Assembly (NCBI RefSeq): GCF_019977235.1
Contig: NZ_AP024646.1
Coordinates: forward strand, 4,774,001-4,838,000
DNA: 64,000 bases
From: Arthrobacter sp. StoSoilB5
GTDB taxonomy: Bacteria; Actinomycetota; Actinomycetes; Actinomycetales; Micrococcaceae
Direction: 5' to 3'
The notes below the pieces were generated by a model, which saw only the letters and a program-made list of their open reading frames with translations, did no database searches and had not been told where the DNA came from. Both the position numbers and the translations under genes were made by a program. Shown here piece after piece: positions 1-8,500 of the stretch (its first letter is position 1; every line of letters starts with the position of its first letter).

Positions 1-473
1 TGCTGGACGCTTCCCACGAGATCGCCCTCCGCGCCAACCTTCCGGAAGGCGTCCGCCTCTACACCGGCGACGACTTCAACTATCCGGAGCTGATCGACGG
101 CGACGGCACCCACCACTCGGACGCCCTGTTGGGCATCTTCGCTGCCATCTACCCCGCCGCTTCGGTTGCCTTGCAGAAGTACGACGCCGGTAACGCTGCA
201 GAAGCGCGCGCCATCCTGGACTCCACCCGTGAGCTCGGAAAGCACATCTTCAGCGCACCCACGTTCTACTACAAGACAGGCATCGCCTTCATGTCGTGGC
301 TCAACGGCAAGCAGCCCGGCTTCCAGATGGTCGGTGGCTTGCACTCTGGCCGCTCCGTGCTGCACCTGGCCAAGACCTTCGAACTGGCAGATCAGGCCGG
401 CTTGCTGAAGGACCCCTCGCTGGCAGCCTTCCGGATGTCCGATTACCTGAGGATCAACGGAGTGGGCGCATGA
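1..473 (+). CDS. DUF993 family protein (3' part, dihydrodipicolinate synthase-like)
   Basis: The reading frame is open from the left edge (first full codon at base 3) and ends at a TGA at 471-473, so only the last 156 or so residues are visible. The motifs YTGDDFNYPELIDGDG and HHSDALLGIFAAIYP fit the C-terminal half of DUF993 proteins, which adopt a dihydrodipicolinate synthase/aldolase-like barrel. The substrate is not known from sequence. Its stop codon overlaps the start of the next gene (ATGA), so the two are translationally coupled. DUF993 genes are typically found with sugar phosphate isomerases and Gfo/Idh-type dehydrogenases in sugar or polyol catabolic operons. The 5' end and any dehydrogenase lie outside the window. 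Confidence 0.75.
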   Translation, partial: LDASHEIALRANLPEGVRLYTGDDFNYPELIDGDGTHHSDALLGIFAAIYPAASVALQKYDAGNAAEARAILDSTRELGKHIFSAPTFYYKTGIAFMSWLNGKQPGFQMVGGLHSGRSVLHLAKTFELADQAGLLKDPSLAAFRMSDYLRINGVGA

Positions 474-1309
474 GTGACTTCTCGAGGCTTTCACTGAACA
501 GCGCCACCACCAAGAAGTGGACCCTGGCCGAGGCAGTGGACGGTTGTGCCCGGGCAGGCGTTCCCGCGATCGGCCCGTGGCGTGACCGGGTTGCCGAGGC
601 AGGGCTGGACAAAGCGGCCAAGCTCATCAAGGACGCCGGCCTTCGCGTTTCCTCGCTGTGCCGCGGCGGCTTCCTCACGGCTGCCGACGCTGAAGGACAG
701 GCCGCTGCACTGGCTGACAACTTCGACGCCGTCCGTGAAGCGGCTGCGTTGGACACCCAGGAGTTGTTCCTTGTGGTCGGCGGGCTCGCGCCCGGCGAAA
801 AGGACGTGGTCGCAGCCCGTCAGCGTGTAGCGGACCGGCTCGAGGAACTGGTTCCGTTCGCTTCCGAAAATGGCGTTCGCCTGGTGCTCGAGCCGCTGCA
901 CCCGATGTACGCCGCGGACCGAGCCCTCATCTCCACGCTCGGCCAGGCCCTGGACCTGGCCGCGCCGTACGACGCGAAGGCAGTGGGCGTCGCCGTCGAC
1001 ACCTTCCACGTCTGGTGGGACCCGGAACTGAAGGCGCAGATTGAACGCGCGGGCCGCGAAAACCGCATTGCCTCCTACCAGGTCTGCGATTTCAACCTGC
1101 CGATCGCTGCGGACGCGCTGCTGTCCCGCGGAATGATGGGCGACGGCGTCATCGACTTCGCGACCATCGGCACCTGGGTCAGGGATGCCGGATACACGGG
1201 CGACATCGAGGTTGAAATCTTCAACCAGGAGATCTGGGACGCCGATGGAAACACGGTCCTGGAGACCATGAAGCAGCGCTACGCGGAGCTCGTCCTCCCG
1301 TACGCCTAA
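470..1309 (+). CDS. Sugar phosphate isomerase/epimerase (xylose isomerase-like TIM barrel)
   Basis: The protein has 279 residues and starts at the ATG that overlaps the upstream stop codon by four bases; a longer in-frame ORF upstream is only a shadow of the previous gene. The pattern is that of the AP-endonuclease 2/xylose isomerase-like barrel family: LVLEPLHPMY supplies a metal-binding Glu near residue 142, GVAVDTFHVWWDP supplies Asp and His ligands near 178-181, and IEVEIFNQEIW a C-terminal Glu. Such enzymes isomerise or epimerise ketoses or inositol derivatives. The coupling to a DUF993 protein suggests successive steps of one catabolic pathway. The substrate cannot be named. The operon ends here, as two hairpins follow. 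Confidence 0.8.
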   Translation: MSDFSRLSLNSATTKKWTLAEAVDGCARAGVPAIGPWRDRVAEAGLDKAAKLIKDAGLRVSSLCRGGFLTAADAEGQAAALADNFDAVREAAALDTQELFLVVGGLAPGEKDVVAARQRVADRLEELVPFASENGVRLVLEPLHPMYAADRALISTLGQALDLAAPYDAKAVGVAVDTFHVWWDPELKAQIERAGRENRIASYQVCDFNLPIAADALLSRGMMGDGVIDFATIGTWVRDAGYTGDIEVEIFNQEIWDADGNTVLETMKQRYAELVLPYA

Positions 1310-1313
1310 GAAC

Positions 1314-1355
1314 GTGGTCCTCCTGCGGAGGCCCTAAGCTCCGCAGGAGGACCAC
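1314..1355 (+). terminator. Strong 17-bp hairpin directly after the isomerase gene
   Basis: Arms 1314-1330 and 1339-1355 are perfect inverted repeats of 17 bp around an 8-nt loop. The first arm starts four bases after the stop codon. There is no U-tract after it, so it may protect the 3' end or assist the terminator that follows immediately. Confidence 0.7.
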
Positions 1356-1363
1356 CCCAAAGC

Positions 1364-1404
1364 AAGCGAGCCCCTGCCCGGTCACGGCAGGGGCTCGCTT
1401 TCTT
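1364..1404 (+). terminator. Rho-independent terminator
   Basis: Arms 1364-1378 and 1386-1400 pair perfectly over 15 bp around a 7-nt loop, and the second arm runs into TTTCTT. This is a textbook intrinsic terminator and the second of two hairpins in series after the operon. Confidence 0.85.
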
Positions 1405-1423
1405 GCATCGTGCACACCCTGTT

Positions 1424-1481
1424 TGTTTCAGCGTGGAGACGCGGAATGCCCATGTTAGATAAGTGGTACACAGCTGAAACA
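1424..1481 (+). promoter_or_regulatory. Inverted repeat flanking a possible promoter for the small ORF
   Basis: TGTTTCAGC at 1424-1432 is repeated inverted as GCTGAAACA at 1473-1481, with 40 bp between. A -10-like TTAGAT/TAGATA lies between them at about 1455-1461. The arrangement would suit a repressor or looping site. It is a weak call made from pattern only. Confidence 0.3.
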
Positions 1482-1566
1482 TTGCGTCGATGAGAGGAAA
1501 CAATGGCCACTTACGCTGGTTTCACCTGGACAAAGAGGTCCACGAAACCACTGAAAGGACACCACC

Positions 1567-1746
1567 ATGATGCTCTTGAAGACCCTCAACTTTTTTCTGG
1601 ACGCCAGCAGCAGCCACAGCGGATCCTCAGGCGCTTCCCCTGAAGAAAATTCACCCGCAGCCGCCTTCGCCTCCGAGCGCCTGTCGTCCAGCGCCTGGGA
1701 GGGCTGGTGGGATGATGCCGACCAGGGCTTCCCTGCAGGGGCGTAA
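1567..1746 (+). CDS. Small hypothetical protein, 59 aa
   Basis: An ATG with a good ribosome binding site (GAAAGGA at about 1554-1560) opens a 59-codon frame ending at TAA 1744-1746. The product begins MMLLKTLNFFLDASSSHSGS, is rich in Ser, Ala and Glu in the middle, and ends with an acidic aromatic tail (SSAWEGWWDDADQGFPAGA). No family is recognised. A second, overlapping 46-codon frame starts at 1503, also with a purine-rich leader, in another frame and ends at 1643. It could be a leader peptide or simply noise. The region sits between a strong terminator and a convergent gene, so something transcribed from its own promoter is plausible. Confidence 0.4.
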   Translation: MMLLKTLNFFLDASSSHSGSSGASPEENSPAAAFASERLSSSAWEGWWDDADQGFPAGA

Positions 1747-1769
1747 TCCGCCCTACAGCTCGAGGCGTG

Positions 1770-1799
1770 CTACAGCGTGACTGGCTACAGCGTGACTGG
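1770..1799. repeat. Exact 15-bp tandem duplication at a gene end
   Basis: CTACAGCGTGACTGG occurs twice without gap, at 1770-1784 and 1785-1799. The second copy contains the stop codon and last codons of the minus-strand small gene, and the first copy repeats that stop downstream. Confidence 0.85.
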
Positions 1800-2024
1800 C
1801 ACGTGGACCTGGGCACGGGGAACACCGATCAAGGTGAGAGTGCCGCCGTCGTTCGCCTGTAACTCCACCCGGATGTTCCGGGTTCCCTCCTCGGGCTGGA
1901 CGGAACTGACCCGGAAAACCTCACCGTGGATTTCCACTCTGTCGCCGTCGCGAACGGTCTTGAGCTTCCTGCGCGTGGTGCCGGACGCGTCGACGCGCTG
2001 AGGTTCACTTCCTGTCTTCGGCAT
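1785..2024 (-). CDS. Conserved-looking small hypothetical protein, 79 aa
   Basis: The frame starts at ATG 2024, overlapping the end of the YihY-like gene by about 20 bases, and ends at 1785. It begins MPKTGSEPQRVDASG and continues with short alternating stretches such as RDGDRVEIHGEVFRVSSV and RNIRVELQANDGGTLTLIGV, which look like a compact all-beta fold. No name can be assigned. Overlap with the upstream gene suggests coexpression. No strong Shine-Dalgarno sequence is seen, consistent with translational coupling. The C-terminal codons lie in a 15-bp tandem duplication. Confidence 0.55.
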   Translation of the reverse strand: MPKTGSEPQRVDASGTTRRKLKTVRDGDRVEIHGEVFRVSSVQPEEGTRNIRVELQANDGGTLTLIGVPRAQVHVPVTL

Positions 2025-3120
2025 TTGCTGTGCGTTCCGGGGATTCGTTGGAGCGGGCATCGTCGTCGTGGTTTTCCCGTAGTTCCTGCCCGCGGCGGAT
2101 AACTTCATCTTCCTGCTTCTGCTGCTTGTCGCTGCGCTTGGTATCGCGGGGCGGGAGTTGGATGCTCTCTTCGGCTTCAATGCCTCCCTGCAATTCACGC
2201 CCGCGTTCCATCTCGGCGTCAAATTCCGCACCGAAAAGCAGCGACATATTCAGGATCCAGAGCCACAGCAGCATGATGATGACGCCTGCCAGCGTTCCAT
2301 ATGTTTTGTTGTAATTGCTGAAATTCGAAACGTAGAAGCCGAAGCCCAGCGATGCCAGGGCAAAAATTACCAGGGCGATAAGGGAACCCGGGCTCATCCA
2401 ACGGAACTTGGGTTGCTTGACGTTGGGGGTGAAGTAGTACAGCACGGCGATGACAATGACCACCAACACAATCAGGACCGGCCATTTGGCAATGTTCCAC
2501 ACCGTCAGGAATGTTTCTGACATGCCGATTGCCTTACCGATTGTCTCCGCTACCGGACCGCTCAGGACGAGCATCGCGGCGGCGAGTGCCGCGCCCACGA
2601 GTGCGACGACGGTAACGGCGAGCATGGTGCCGCGCAGTTTCACGAAGCCGCGGCCTTCATCCACTTCATACACGCGGTTCATCGCCCTGCTGAAGGCTGT
2701 GGTGTAGCCGGAGGCCGACCACACAGCCACCAGGATGCCAAAGACCAGTGCGAAGCCGGCCGCATTGGAGCGCGTCAGTTCCTCGATGGGCTGCCGCATG
2801 GCGTCAACGCCGGGTCCGGGGGCGAACTGCTGCACGATGTCCAGCAATGCCGCGGTGGTTTTCCCCGCGTCGCCAAAGATGCCGATAAGGGAAACCAGCG
2901 CCAAAAGCGCGGGGAAAAGGGAGAGCACGGCAAAGTAGGTCAGGCCGGCGGCTGCATCAGGACATTGATCCTTGCTGAACTCCCGCAGCGTCCTCTTGGC
3001 GATATACATCCATGTGGGCTTGCCCAGGTCCTTGAGACTGTCCGGCTTGCGGTCGTCTTCAGGGGCGGGCGCGGTATCTGCCTTCGCTGTGCTGGTGTGT
3101 GGCGAGTCTTGAGTAGTCAT
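2005..3120 (-). CDS. YihY/virulence factor BrkB family membrane protein
   Basis: The ATG at 3120 is preceded by AGGTG at a short but usable distance and is preferred over a TTG 12 codons upstream, giving 371 residues. A charged N-terminal tail of about 50 residues leads to the family signature DAAAGLTYFAVLSLFPALLA. Further hydrophobic segments follow (GFALVFGILVAVWSASGYT, MLAVTVVALVGAALAAAML, VLIVLVVIVIAVLYYF, LIALVIFALASLGFGFYV, LAGVIIMLLWLWILNMSLL), so about six membrane spans. A long, highly charged C-terminal tail ends at 2005. The family was once called ribonuclease BN, but that activity belongs to another protein and the true role is unknown. The stop overlaps the next small gene. Confidence 0.85.
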   Translation of the reverse strand: MTTQDSPHTSTAKADTAPAPEDDRKPDSLKDLGKPTWMYIAKRTLREFSKDQCPDAAAGLTYFAVLSLFPALLALVSLIGIFGDAGKTTAALLDIVQQFAPGPGVDAMRQPIEELTRSNAAGFALVFGILVAVWSASGYTTAFSRAMNRVYEVDEGRGFVKLRGTMLAVTVVALVGAALAAAMLVLSGPVAETIGKAIGMSETFLTVWNIAKWPVLIVLVVIVIAVLYYFTPNVKQPKFRWMSPGSLIALVIFALASLGFGFYVSNFSNYNKTYGTLAGVIIMLLWLWILNMSLLFGAEFDAEMERGRELQGGIEAEESIQLPPRDTKRSDKQQKQEDEVIRRGQELRENHDDDARSNESPERTANAEDRK

Positions 3121-3258
3121 GGGACACCTGTTCGTGGGTAGGGCATGCGCGAACAAACTGACCCATTAATAGTAAGCATGCTGATGATTCCCATGGAAGT
3201 CTTGGGGGAACCCGCAATTCCCCGGTAATACCCACGCACTCCCCGGCGAAAAGATGCC

Positions 3259-4527
3259 CTACGCGAGCTTGCCCGCCGGGAGGAACTCGAAAGGTGACTC
3301 AATCACAGTGCGGATCACCTGGCCCGCCGCGCCCAGCAGCGTCCCGGAGTGCTCCAATCGGGAGACTGTGAGGTTTTCGGGCTCCAGCAGCCCGGGCGCA
3401 TACCTTTCCAAACTCGAGAGCACTGCTGGCCTCAGCCAATCGGCGAGCACGGCAAAGTGACCACCAAGCACTACGGCCTCGATGTCCATGAGACGCGCAG
3501 AAGAGGCGAGCGCGACGCCCAAGTACCGCCCGGCGTCGTGAACCGCACTCGTGGCGCGCGGTTCATCCGCCGCCAACGCCGCGAGCAGAAGTCCGGTTCG
3601 CTCCGCAAGGGACCCCTCCGGGATATGGGCAGCCTCAAAAATGGCTTCCTGCCCAGCGAACGTTTCCAGGCAGCCGGCCCCTCCGCAGGAACACGCAGGC
3701 CCTTCGGGATGCACCACGATGTGGCCCAATTCTCCCGCTGAACCGCCAGGCCCCGTATAGAGCTCCGAACCGATGATGACCCCGCCACCAACGCCAACCT
3801 CGCCGGAAACGTAGAGGAAGTCCGCCGGACCACCGCCGTACCAAAGCTCACCGAGGGCAGCACTGTTTGCCTCGTTGGACAGCCGGACACCAAGTGGCGC
3901 GCCTTCCAGCAACGCCTGCGGATTCAATTGTTGATGCTCCCAATGGAGGTTTGGGGCGGACAACACGACATTTCGCTGGTCATCCACCAGGCCGGGAACC
4001 GCAAGTCCGCCTCCGAGGATGGTGATGCCGGCAGCTGCTGCTGCTTCCTTGGCCTGGCTGGCCAGCTCACCCAACTGCTCCATGACGGCAGCCGGTTTGA
4101 GCCCTCGGTTGCGGGACTCCACCGTGGAGCTAAAGCGCAACTTCCCGCCAAGGTCCACCAGGCCAACGGCCAGGTAGTCGACGTTGATTTCCATACCGAC
4201 AACGCCTCGCCGGGAGCTTAGCTCGAGCCCTTGCCCAGGACGCCCGCGCTCTCCATCGCGATACAGGCCAACCTCGGACACAAGGCCAGACTCCACCAGA
4301 TCGGCCACCAAACTGGATACAGCGGCTTTGGTCAGCCCCGTTCCAGCGGCCACTTGCGCGCGGCTTGGCTTGGCATCGCCCGTGCGGGCAATCGAGTCCA
4401 GGACGAGCGAAAGATTACGACGGCGCACGTCACCCACGCGCCCCGGGGCAGCTTGTTCGTTCACTCGCGCAGCCTCCTCAGGGCTTGGAAGATTTTTCGC
4501 TGGTTTCCATTGACCATGATCCATCAT
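3259..4527 (-). CDS. xylR: ROK family transcriptional repressor of xylose genes
   Basis: The protein has 422 residues. An N-terminal winged helix-turn-helix lies at about residues 33-90 (KPSRAQVAAGTGLTKAAVSS, with ESGLVSEVG in the wing), followed by a ROK domain. The latter shows GLAVPGLVDD, GGVIIGSELYTGPGG, GELGHIVV and the ROK zinc motif CSCGGAGCLET. It is divergent to xylA, the classic arrangement of XylR, which represses xylose genes and is released by xylose. Two adjacent ATG codons (4527 and 4524) are possible starts. The ligand is inferred from context. Glucokinase activity is unlikely because of the DNA-binding domain. Confidence 0.88.
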   Translation of the reverse strand: MMDHGQWKPAKNLPSPEEAARVNEQAAPGRVGDVRRRNLSLVLDSIARTGDAKPSRAQVAAGTGLTKAAVSSLVADLVESGLVSEVGLYRDGERGRPGQGLELSSRRGVVGMEINVDYLAVGLVDLGGKLRFSSTVESRNRGLKPAAVMEQLGELASQAKEAAAAAGITILGGGLAVPGLVDDQRNVVLSAPNLHWEHQQLNPQALLEGAPLGVRLSNEANSAALGELWYGGGPADFLYVSGEVGVGGGVIIGSELYTGPGGSAGELGHIVVHPEGPACSCGGAGCLETFAGQEAIFEAAHIPEGSLAERTGLLLAALAADEPRATSAVHDAGRYLGVALASSARLMDIEAVVLGGHFAVLADWLRPAVLSSLERYAPGLLEPENLTVSRLEHSGTLLGAAGQVIRTVIESPFEFLPAGKLA

Positions 4528-4606
4528 CCCCCATATAGTTCAGATTGGAAACTAATTGGAGTGCTTTACATCCATGGCCTCCCCGCCGCTTTGCAAAGGA
4601 GCAACA
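4528..4606. promoter_or_regulatory. Divergent xylR/xylA control region
   Basis: This 79-bp space holds both promoters. ATTGG is repeated directly at 4546-4550 and 4556-4560 around AAACTA, so the minus strand reads CCAATTAGTTTCCAAT, containing the TTAGTTT half-site typical of XylR operators. A full palindrome is not present, so the operator call is tentative. The xylA ribosome binding site AAAGGAG lies at about 4596-4602. Confidence 0.45.
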
Positions 4607-5794
4607 ATGACCCCGCAGCCAACCCCCCAGGACCGGTTCACCTTTGGCCTTTGGACCGTCGGCTGGACTGGCGCCGACCCGTTCGGCGTAGCGACCCGGC
4701 CGGCCCTGGACCCTGTGGAAGCCGTGCACAAGCTCAGTGAACTTGGCGCGTATGGCATCACTTTCCATGACAATGACCTTGTCCCCTTTGATGCCAGCGC
4801 CTCGGAGCGCGACCTCATCCTCAAGAACTTCAAGGCCGCCCTGGCCGAAACCGGCCTGAAGACGCCGATGGTTACCACCAACCTCTTCAGCCACCCTGTC
4901 TTCAAAGATGGCGGATTCACCTCAAATGACCGCTCCGTCCGCCGCTTTGCCCTGAGCAAGATCCTGCGCAACATCGACCTCGCCGCTGAGCTTGGCGCAG
5001 AGACCTTCGTGATGTGGGGTGGCCGCGAAGGCAGCGAATACGACGGTTCCAAGGACCTCTCCGCAGCGCTGGACCGCATGAAGGAAGGCGTGGACACCGC
5101 CGCCGGCTACATCAAGGAGAAGGGCTACGGCCTGCGGATTGCCTTGGAACCCAAGCCGAACGAGCCTCGTGGCGATATCTTCCTGCCCACCGTTGGCCAC
5201 GGCCTTGCCTTCATTGCCCAGCTGGAACACGGCGACATCGTGGGCCTTAACCCGGAGACCGGCCACGAACAAATGGCGGGCCTGAACTTCACCCACGGCA
5301 TTGCCCAGGCCCTGTGGGCGGGCAAGCTCTTCCACATCGACCTCAATGGCCAGCGTGGAATCAAGTACGACCAAGACCTCGTCTTCGGCCATGGCGACCT
5401 CACCAGCGCCTTCTTCACCGTGGACCTCCTGGAGAACGGCTTCCCCAACGGCGGACCCAAGTATGACGGCCCCCGCCACTTCGACTACAAGCCGTCCCGC
5501 ACCGACGGCTACGACGGCGTGTGGGAATCGGCAAAGGCCAACATGTCCATGTACCTGCTCCTGAAGGAACGCGCCCTCGCCTTCCGCGCCGATCCGGAAG
5601 TTCAGGAAGCGCTGACTGCCTCGGGCGTGTTCGAGCTGGGCGAGCCCACGTTGAACGCCGGCGAAACCACCGCGGACCTGCTGGCTGACGCCAGCGCCTT
5701 CGAAGCGTTCAACGCCGACAAGGCCGCCGAGCGCTCGTTCGCCTTCGTCCGCCTCAACCAGTTGGCCATCGAGCACCTTCTCGGGGCCCGCTAA
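4607..5794 (+). CDS. xylA: Xylose isomerase
   Basis: D-xylose is isomerised to D-xylulose. The start at 4607 follows AAAGGAG and gives 395 residues, the length usual for the short class I (actinomycete) enzyme; the frame open upstream lacks this support. Visible active-site parts are [11 protein letters not shown] (catalytic His and Asp near residues 54-57), [11 protein letters not shown] (metal-binding Glu and base Lys near 181-183), [11 protein letters not shown] (Glu and His near 217-220), FHIDLNGQ (Asp) and [11 protein letters not shown] (two Asp ligands). All key residues are present. xylB follows 115 bp downstream with a stem-loop between. Confidence 0.97.
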   Translation: MTPQPTPQDRFTFGLWTVGWTGADPFGVATRPALDPVEAVHKLSELGAYGITFHDNDLVPFDASASERDLILKNFKAALAETGLKTPMVTTNLFSHPVFKDGGFTSNDRSVRRFALSKILRNIDLAAELGAETFVMWGGREGSEYDGSKDLSAALDRMKEGVDTAAGYIKEKGYGLRIALEPKPNEPRGDIFLPTVGHGLAFIAQLEHGDIVGLNPETGHEQMAGLNFTHGIAQALWAGKLFHIDLNGQRGIKYDQDLVFGHGDLTSAFFTVDLLENGFPNGGPKYDGPRHFDYKPSRTDGYDGVWESAKANMSMYLLLKERALAFRADPEVQEALTASGVFELGEPTLNAGETTADLLADASAFEAFNADKAAERSFAFVRLNQLAIEHLLGAR

Positions 5795-5832
5795 AGGCAC
5801 CTCCCCGTAAGAAGAACCAACCCATCGCAATT

Positions 5833-5889
5833 CCGTCGCCGGGCCAGGCAAGGTCCCTCGTTTTACCGGACTGCCAGTCCCGGCGACGG
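5833..5889 (+). other. Stem-loop between xylA and xylB
   Basis: CCGTCGCCGGG (5833-5843) pairs with CCCGGCGACGG (5879-5889), and smaller inner complementarity exists around GGTCC and GGACT. No U-tract follows, and xylB begins 20 bases later with its own Shine-Dalgarno. It could stabilise the xylA 3' end or lower xylB expression. Confidence 0.5.
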
Positions 5890-5909
5890 TCCCCCAAAGG
5901 AACAAAAGC

Positions 5910-7340
5910 ATGCCTCTCGTAGCCGGGATCGACAGCTCCACCCAGTCCTGCAAGGTGGTCATCAGGGACTCAGACACTGGCGCCCTGGTGCGTCAGGGCC
6001 GAGCCTCACACCCAGAAGGTACCGAAGTCCATCCGGATCATTGGTGGACCGCCCTTCAGGAAGCCATCAACCAGGCGGGCGGCTTGGACGACGTCGATTC
6101 CGTCGCCGTGGGTGGCCAGCAGCACGGGATGGTCTGCCTGGATGAATCCGGAAACGTGGTCCGCCCAGCACTGCTGTGGAACGACACCCGGTCCGCACTG
6201 GACGCGGAAGAGCTGATTCTTGAAGCTGGCCAAGGTGACGCCGTGGCTGGAGCTGCTTATTGGGCCGCCAGCACAGGGACCGTGCCTGTGGCATCGCTGA
6301 CGGCCAGCAAACTTCGGTGGCTTGCCCGGCACGAACCGGACAATGCCCGGCGCACTGCAGCCGTTTGCCTTCCACACGATTGGCTTTCCTGGCGTTTGGC
6401 CGGTCATGGGCCGGGCACAGGTCCATCCTCTTTGGAGTTGCTCCGCACTGATAGGTCCGACGCCTCGGGCACCGGATACTTCGTTGCAAGCAGTGGCGAG
6501 TACTTACCGGAAGTCCTGCAGAGCACCCTGGGCCATGTCCCGGTGCTGCCGGCCGTCGTCGGGCCTTTGGAAACTGCCGGCAAGACGCCCAATGGCGCTT
6601 TGATCGGGCCAGGCGCAGGTGACAACGCCGCGGCGGGGCTGGGTGTCAACGCCGGCGTCGGGGATGTTGTTATTTCCATCGGCACGTCAGGAACTGTGTT
6701 CGCCGTTTCCGACGTCCCGTCCCGGGATCAGAGTGGCCTGGTAGCAGGATTTGCCGATGCCACAGGGAACTACCTGCCCCTTGCCTGCACACTCAACGCC
6801 ACTCGAATTTTTGATGCCACCGCTGCTTTACTCGGGGTGGATTTGCAGCAACTCGCCAAACTGGCACTGTCAGCCCCTGAGGGCGCAGGCGGCCTGACCC
6901 TTGTGCCATATTTCGAGGGCGAACGTACCCCCAACCTTCCGGACGCCACAGGATCCCTCCATGGGCTCACAGTGTCGAATTACACCGCGGCCAACCTGGC
7001 CAGGGCCGCCGTCGAAGGTGTTGTGTGCTCCCTGGCCGATGGCCTCGCCGCCCTGCGGGCGCAAGGCGTGGCGGCCCGACGCATCATCCTGGTGGGCGGC
7101 GGTGCCCAGTCCGAAGCCGTGCAGAAGGTTGCCGCCGAGGTCTTCGGGTTGCCGGTGTTCGTGCCTGCTCCGGGGGAATACGTGGCGGACGGCGCGGCCC
7201 GGCAAGCCGCCGGTGTCCTGACAGGCAAGCTGCCGGATTGGCCCCTTGAAGGAATCGAAGTCGCTCCGCACAAGGGCTCCGGCACACCGGAGTTCTTGAC
7301 GAGGTACCGCCATTACGCCACCAAGGCAGCCATGGGCTGA
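5910..7340 (+). CDS. xylB: Xylulokinase
   Basis: This enzyme phosphorylates D-xylulose to xylulose 5-phosphate, feeding the pentose phosphate pathway. It has 476 residues, close to the family norm, and the start has AAAGGA upstream. FGGY kinase landmarks are [15 protein letters not shown] (phosphate loop), [31 protein letters not shown] with the catalytic Asp near residue 236, SIGTSGTVF, and the C-terminal nucleotide-binding [20 protein letters not shown]. It is in line with xylA. The LacI-type gene begins about 30 bp downstream, with no terminator seen, and may be cotranscribed. Confidence 0.95.
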   Translation: MPLVAGIDSSTQSCKVVIRDSDTGALVRQGRASHPEGTEVHPDHWWTALQEAINQAGGLDDVDSVAVGGQQHGMVCLDESGNVVRPALLWNDTRSALDAEELILEAGQGDAVAGAAYWAASTGTVPVASLTASKLRWLARHEPDNARRTAAVCLPHDWLSWRLAGHGPGTGPSSLELLRTDRSDASGTGYFVASSGEYLPEVLQSTLGHVPVLPAVVGPLETAGKTPNGALIGPGAGDNAAAGLGVNAGVGDVVISIGTSGTVFAVSDVPSRDQSGLVAGFADATGNYLPLACTLNATRIFDATAALLGVDLQQLAKLALSAPEGAGGLTLVPYFEGERTPNLPDATGSLHGLTVSNYTAANLARAAVEGVVCSLADGLAALRAQGVAARRIILVGGGAQSEAVQKVAAEVFGLPVFVPAPGEYVADGAARQAAGVLTGKLPDWPLEGIEVAPHKGSGTPEFLTRYRHYATKAAMG

Positions 7341-7369
7341 TCACCGCGTATGTGCTCTATCGTGACAGG

Positions 7370-8395
7370 GTGAGCACTGAACAATCCGCACCAAACAGGC
7401 CTCCTGTCATGGAGGACGTCGCCCGCGTTGCCGGCGTTTCCCACCAAACTGTGTCCCGTGTTCTGAACAACCACCCCAACGTGAGCTCAAAGACCCGGGA
7501 GCGCGTTGAGCAGGCAATCACTGAACTTGGCTACCGCCGCAACACCGCTGCACGCAGCCTGGTGACCCGACGCTCCCAGACCATCGGCGTGCTGGGCAGC
7601 GAGTTGGCGCAGTACGGCCCGTCCCATACCCTCCTCGGAGTGCAGCAGGCGGCCAGGGACGCAGGCTATTTTGTCAGCGTCGCCGGTTTGCGGGAAGTCA
7701 CGCCTGAAACCATCAAGGACGCAATGGCCCACTTCATGGACCAAGGCGTGGACGGCATCGTTGTGACAGTGCCGCACCCTGGGACCTTTGACGTCCTCAA
7801 GGACATCACCACCCAGGTGCCTTTGGTTGCTGTCGGTTCCGTTGGCGACGAAATGCTCACCGGGGCCACGGTGGACCAACGCGAAGGGGCGCGGCTTGCC
7901 GTCCAACACCTCCTGGAGCTGGGGCACAAGCGAATCGGCCACCTGTCTGGACCTGCCGATTGGATCGACGCCGCTGCCCGGACAGAAGGCTGGCGCGATG
8001 CCCTCGCCGAGGCAGGGCTCGAACCCGGCACCCTGATCCAGGGTGACTGGAGCGCCGAATGCGGCTACCGCGAAGGCCTGAAAATCGCCGCCGAGCGTTC
8101 CGTGACCGCACTGTTCGTAGCCAACGACCAGATGGCGCTGGGGGTCCTCCGGGCTTTCAGCGAAGGCGGCGTGCAGGTCCCGGGGGACATCAGCGTGGTG
8201 GGCTTCGACGATCAACCCGAGTCCGCGTACTTCATTCCGCCGCTGACTACTGTTGCGCAGGACTTTGAGGAGCTCGGCCAGCGCTGCATCGGCTTGCTGC
8301 TGGATCGTCTGGAGACCGGCGACACCGGTACGCCCGCCACAGTGAAGCCCCGCCTGATCATCCGGGCCACCACAGCGCCCCCCGTCACCACCTAA
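7370..8395 (+). CDS. LacI family transcriptional regulator, probable arabinose operon repressor
   Basis: From the GTG at 7370 the protein has 341 residues; another GTG at 7352 is possible. The N-terminal helix-turn-helix and hinge read MEDVARVAGVSHQTVSRVLN, followed by NTAARSLVTRRSQTIGVLG. The periplasmic-binding-protein-like sensor domain contains HFMDQGVDGIVV, LLELGHKRIGHLSGP, FVANDQMALGVLRAF and SVVGFDDQPESAYFIPPLTT. It lies between xylB and araB. A near-palindromic LacI-type site overlaps the araB promoter just downstream, so I infer that it controls arabinose genes, though a role in xylose control is not excluded. Its stop codon directly abuts a palindromic repeat. Confidence 0.88.
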   Translation: MSTEQSAPNRPPVMEDVARVAGVSHQTVSRVLNNHPNVSSKTRERVEQAITELGYRRNTAARSLVTRRSQTIGVLGSELAQYGPSHTLLGVQQAARDAGYFVSVAGLREVTPETIKDAMAHFMDQGVDGIVVTVPHPGTFDVLKDITTQVPLVAVGSVGDEMLTGATVDQREGARLAVQHLLELGHKRIGHLSGPADWIDAAARTEGWRDALAEAGLEPGTLIQGDWSAECGYREGLKIAAERSVTALFVANDQMALGVLRAFSEGGVQVPGDISVVGFDDQPESAYFIPPLTTVAQDFEELGQRCIGLLLDRLETGDTGTPATVKPRLIIRATTAPPVTT

Positions 8396-8461
8396 CCCAA
8401 CTAGGTCGCAGCTGAGCGCGTTTTGAGCACGCAAAACGCGCTCAACTGCGACCTAGTTGGG
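8396..8461. repeat. Palindromic intergenic element, copy 1 (probable terminator)
   Basis: Arms 8396-8425 and 8432-8461 are 30 bp long with a single G/A difference and a 6-nt loop. The outer core is CCCAACTAGGTCGCAG and the inner core CGCGTTTTG. The element begins on the base after the lacI stop codon. Two related copies lie at 13464-13529 and 21349-21414. Confidence 0.9.
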
Positions 8462-8500
8462 TCAGAGTGTCTGAAACAGTCCCACATGACGCCCATCCTC

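Noticed and set aside
1503..1643. 46-codon frame overlapping the 59-aa small gene
   Set aside because: It is in a different phase, is Arg/Gln-rich without pattern, and ends inside the better supported frame. It is kept only as a possible leader in the evidence of that gene.
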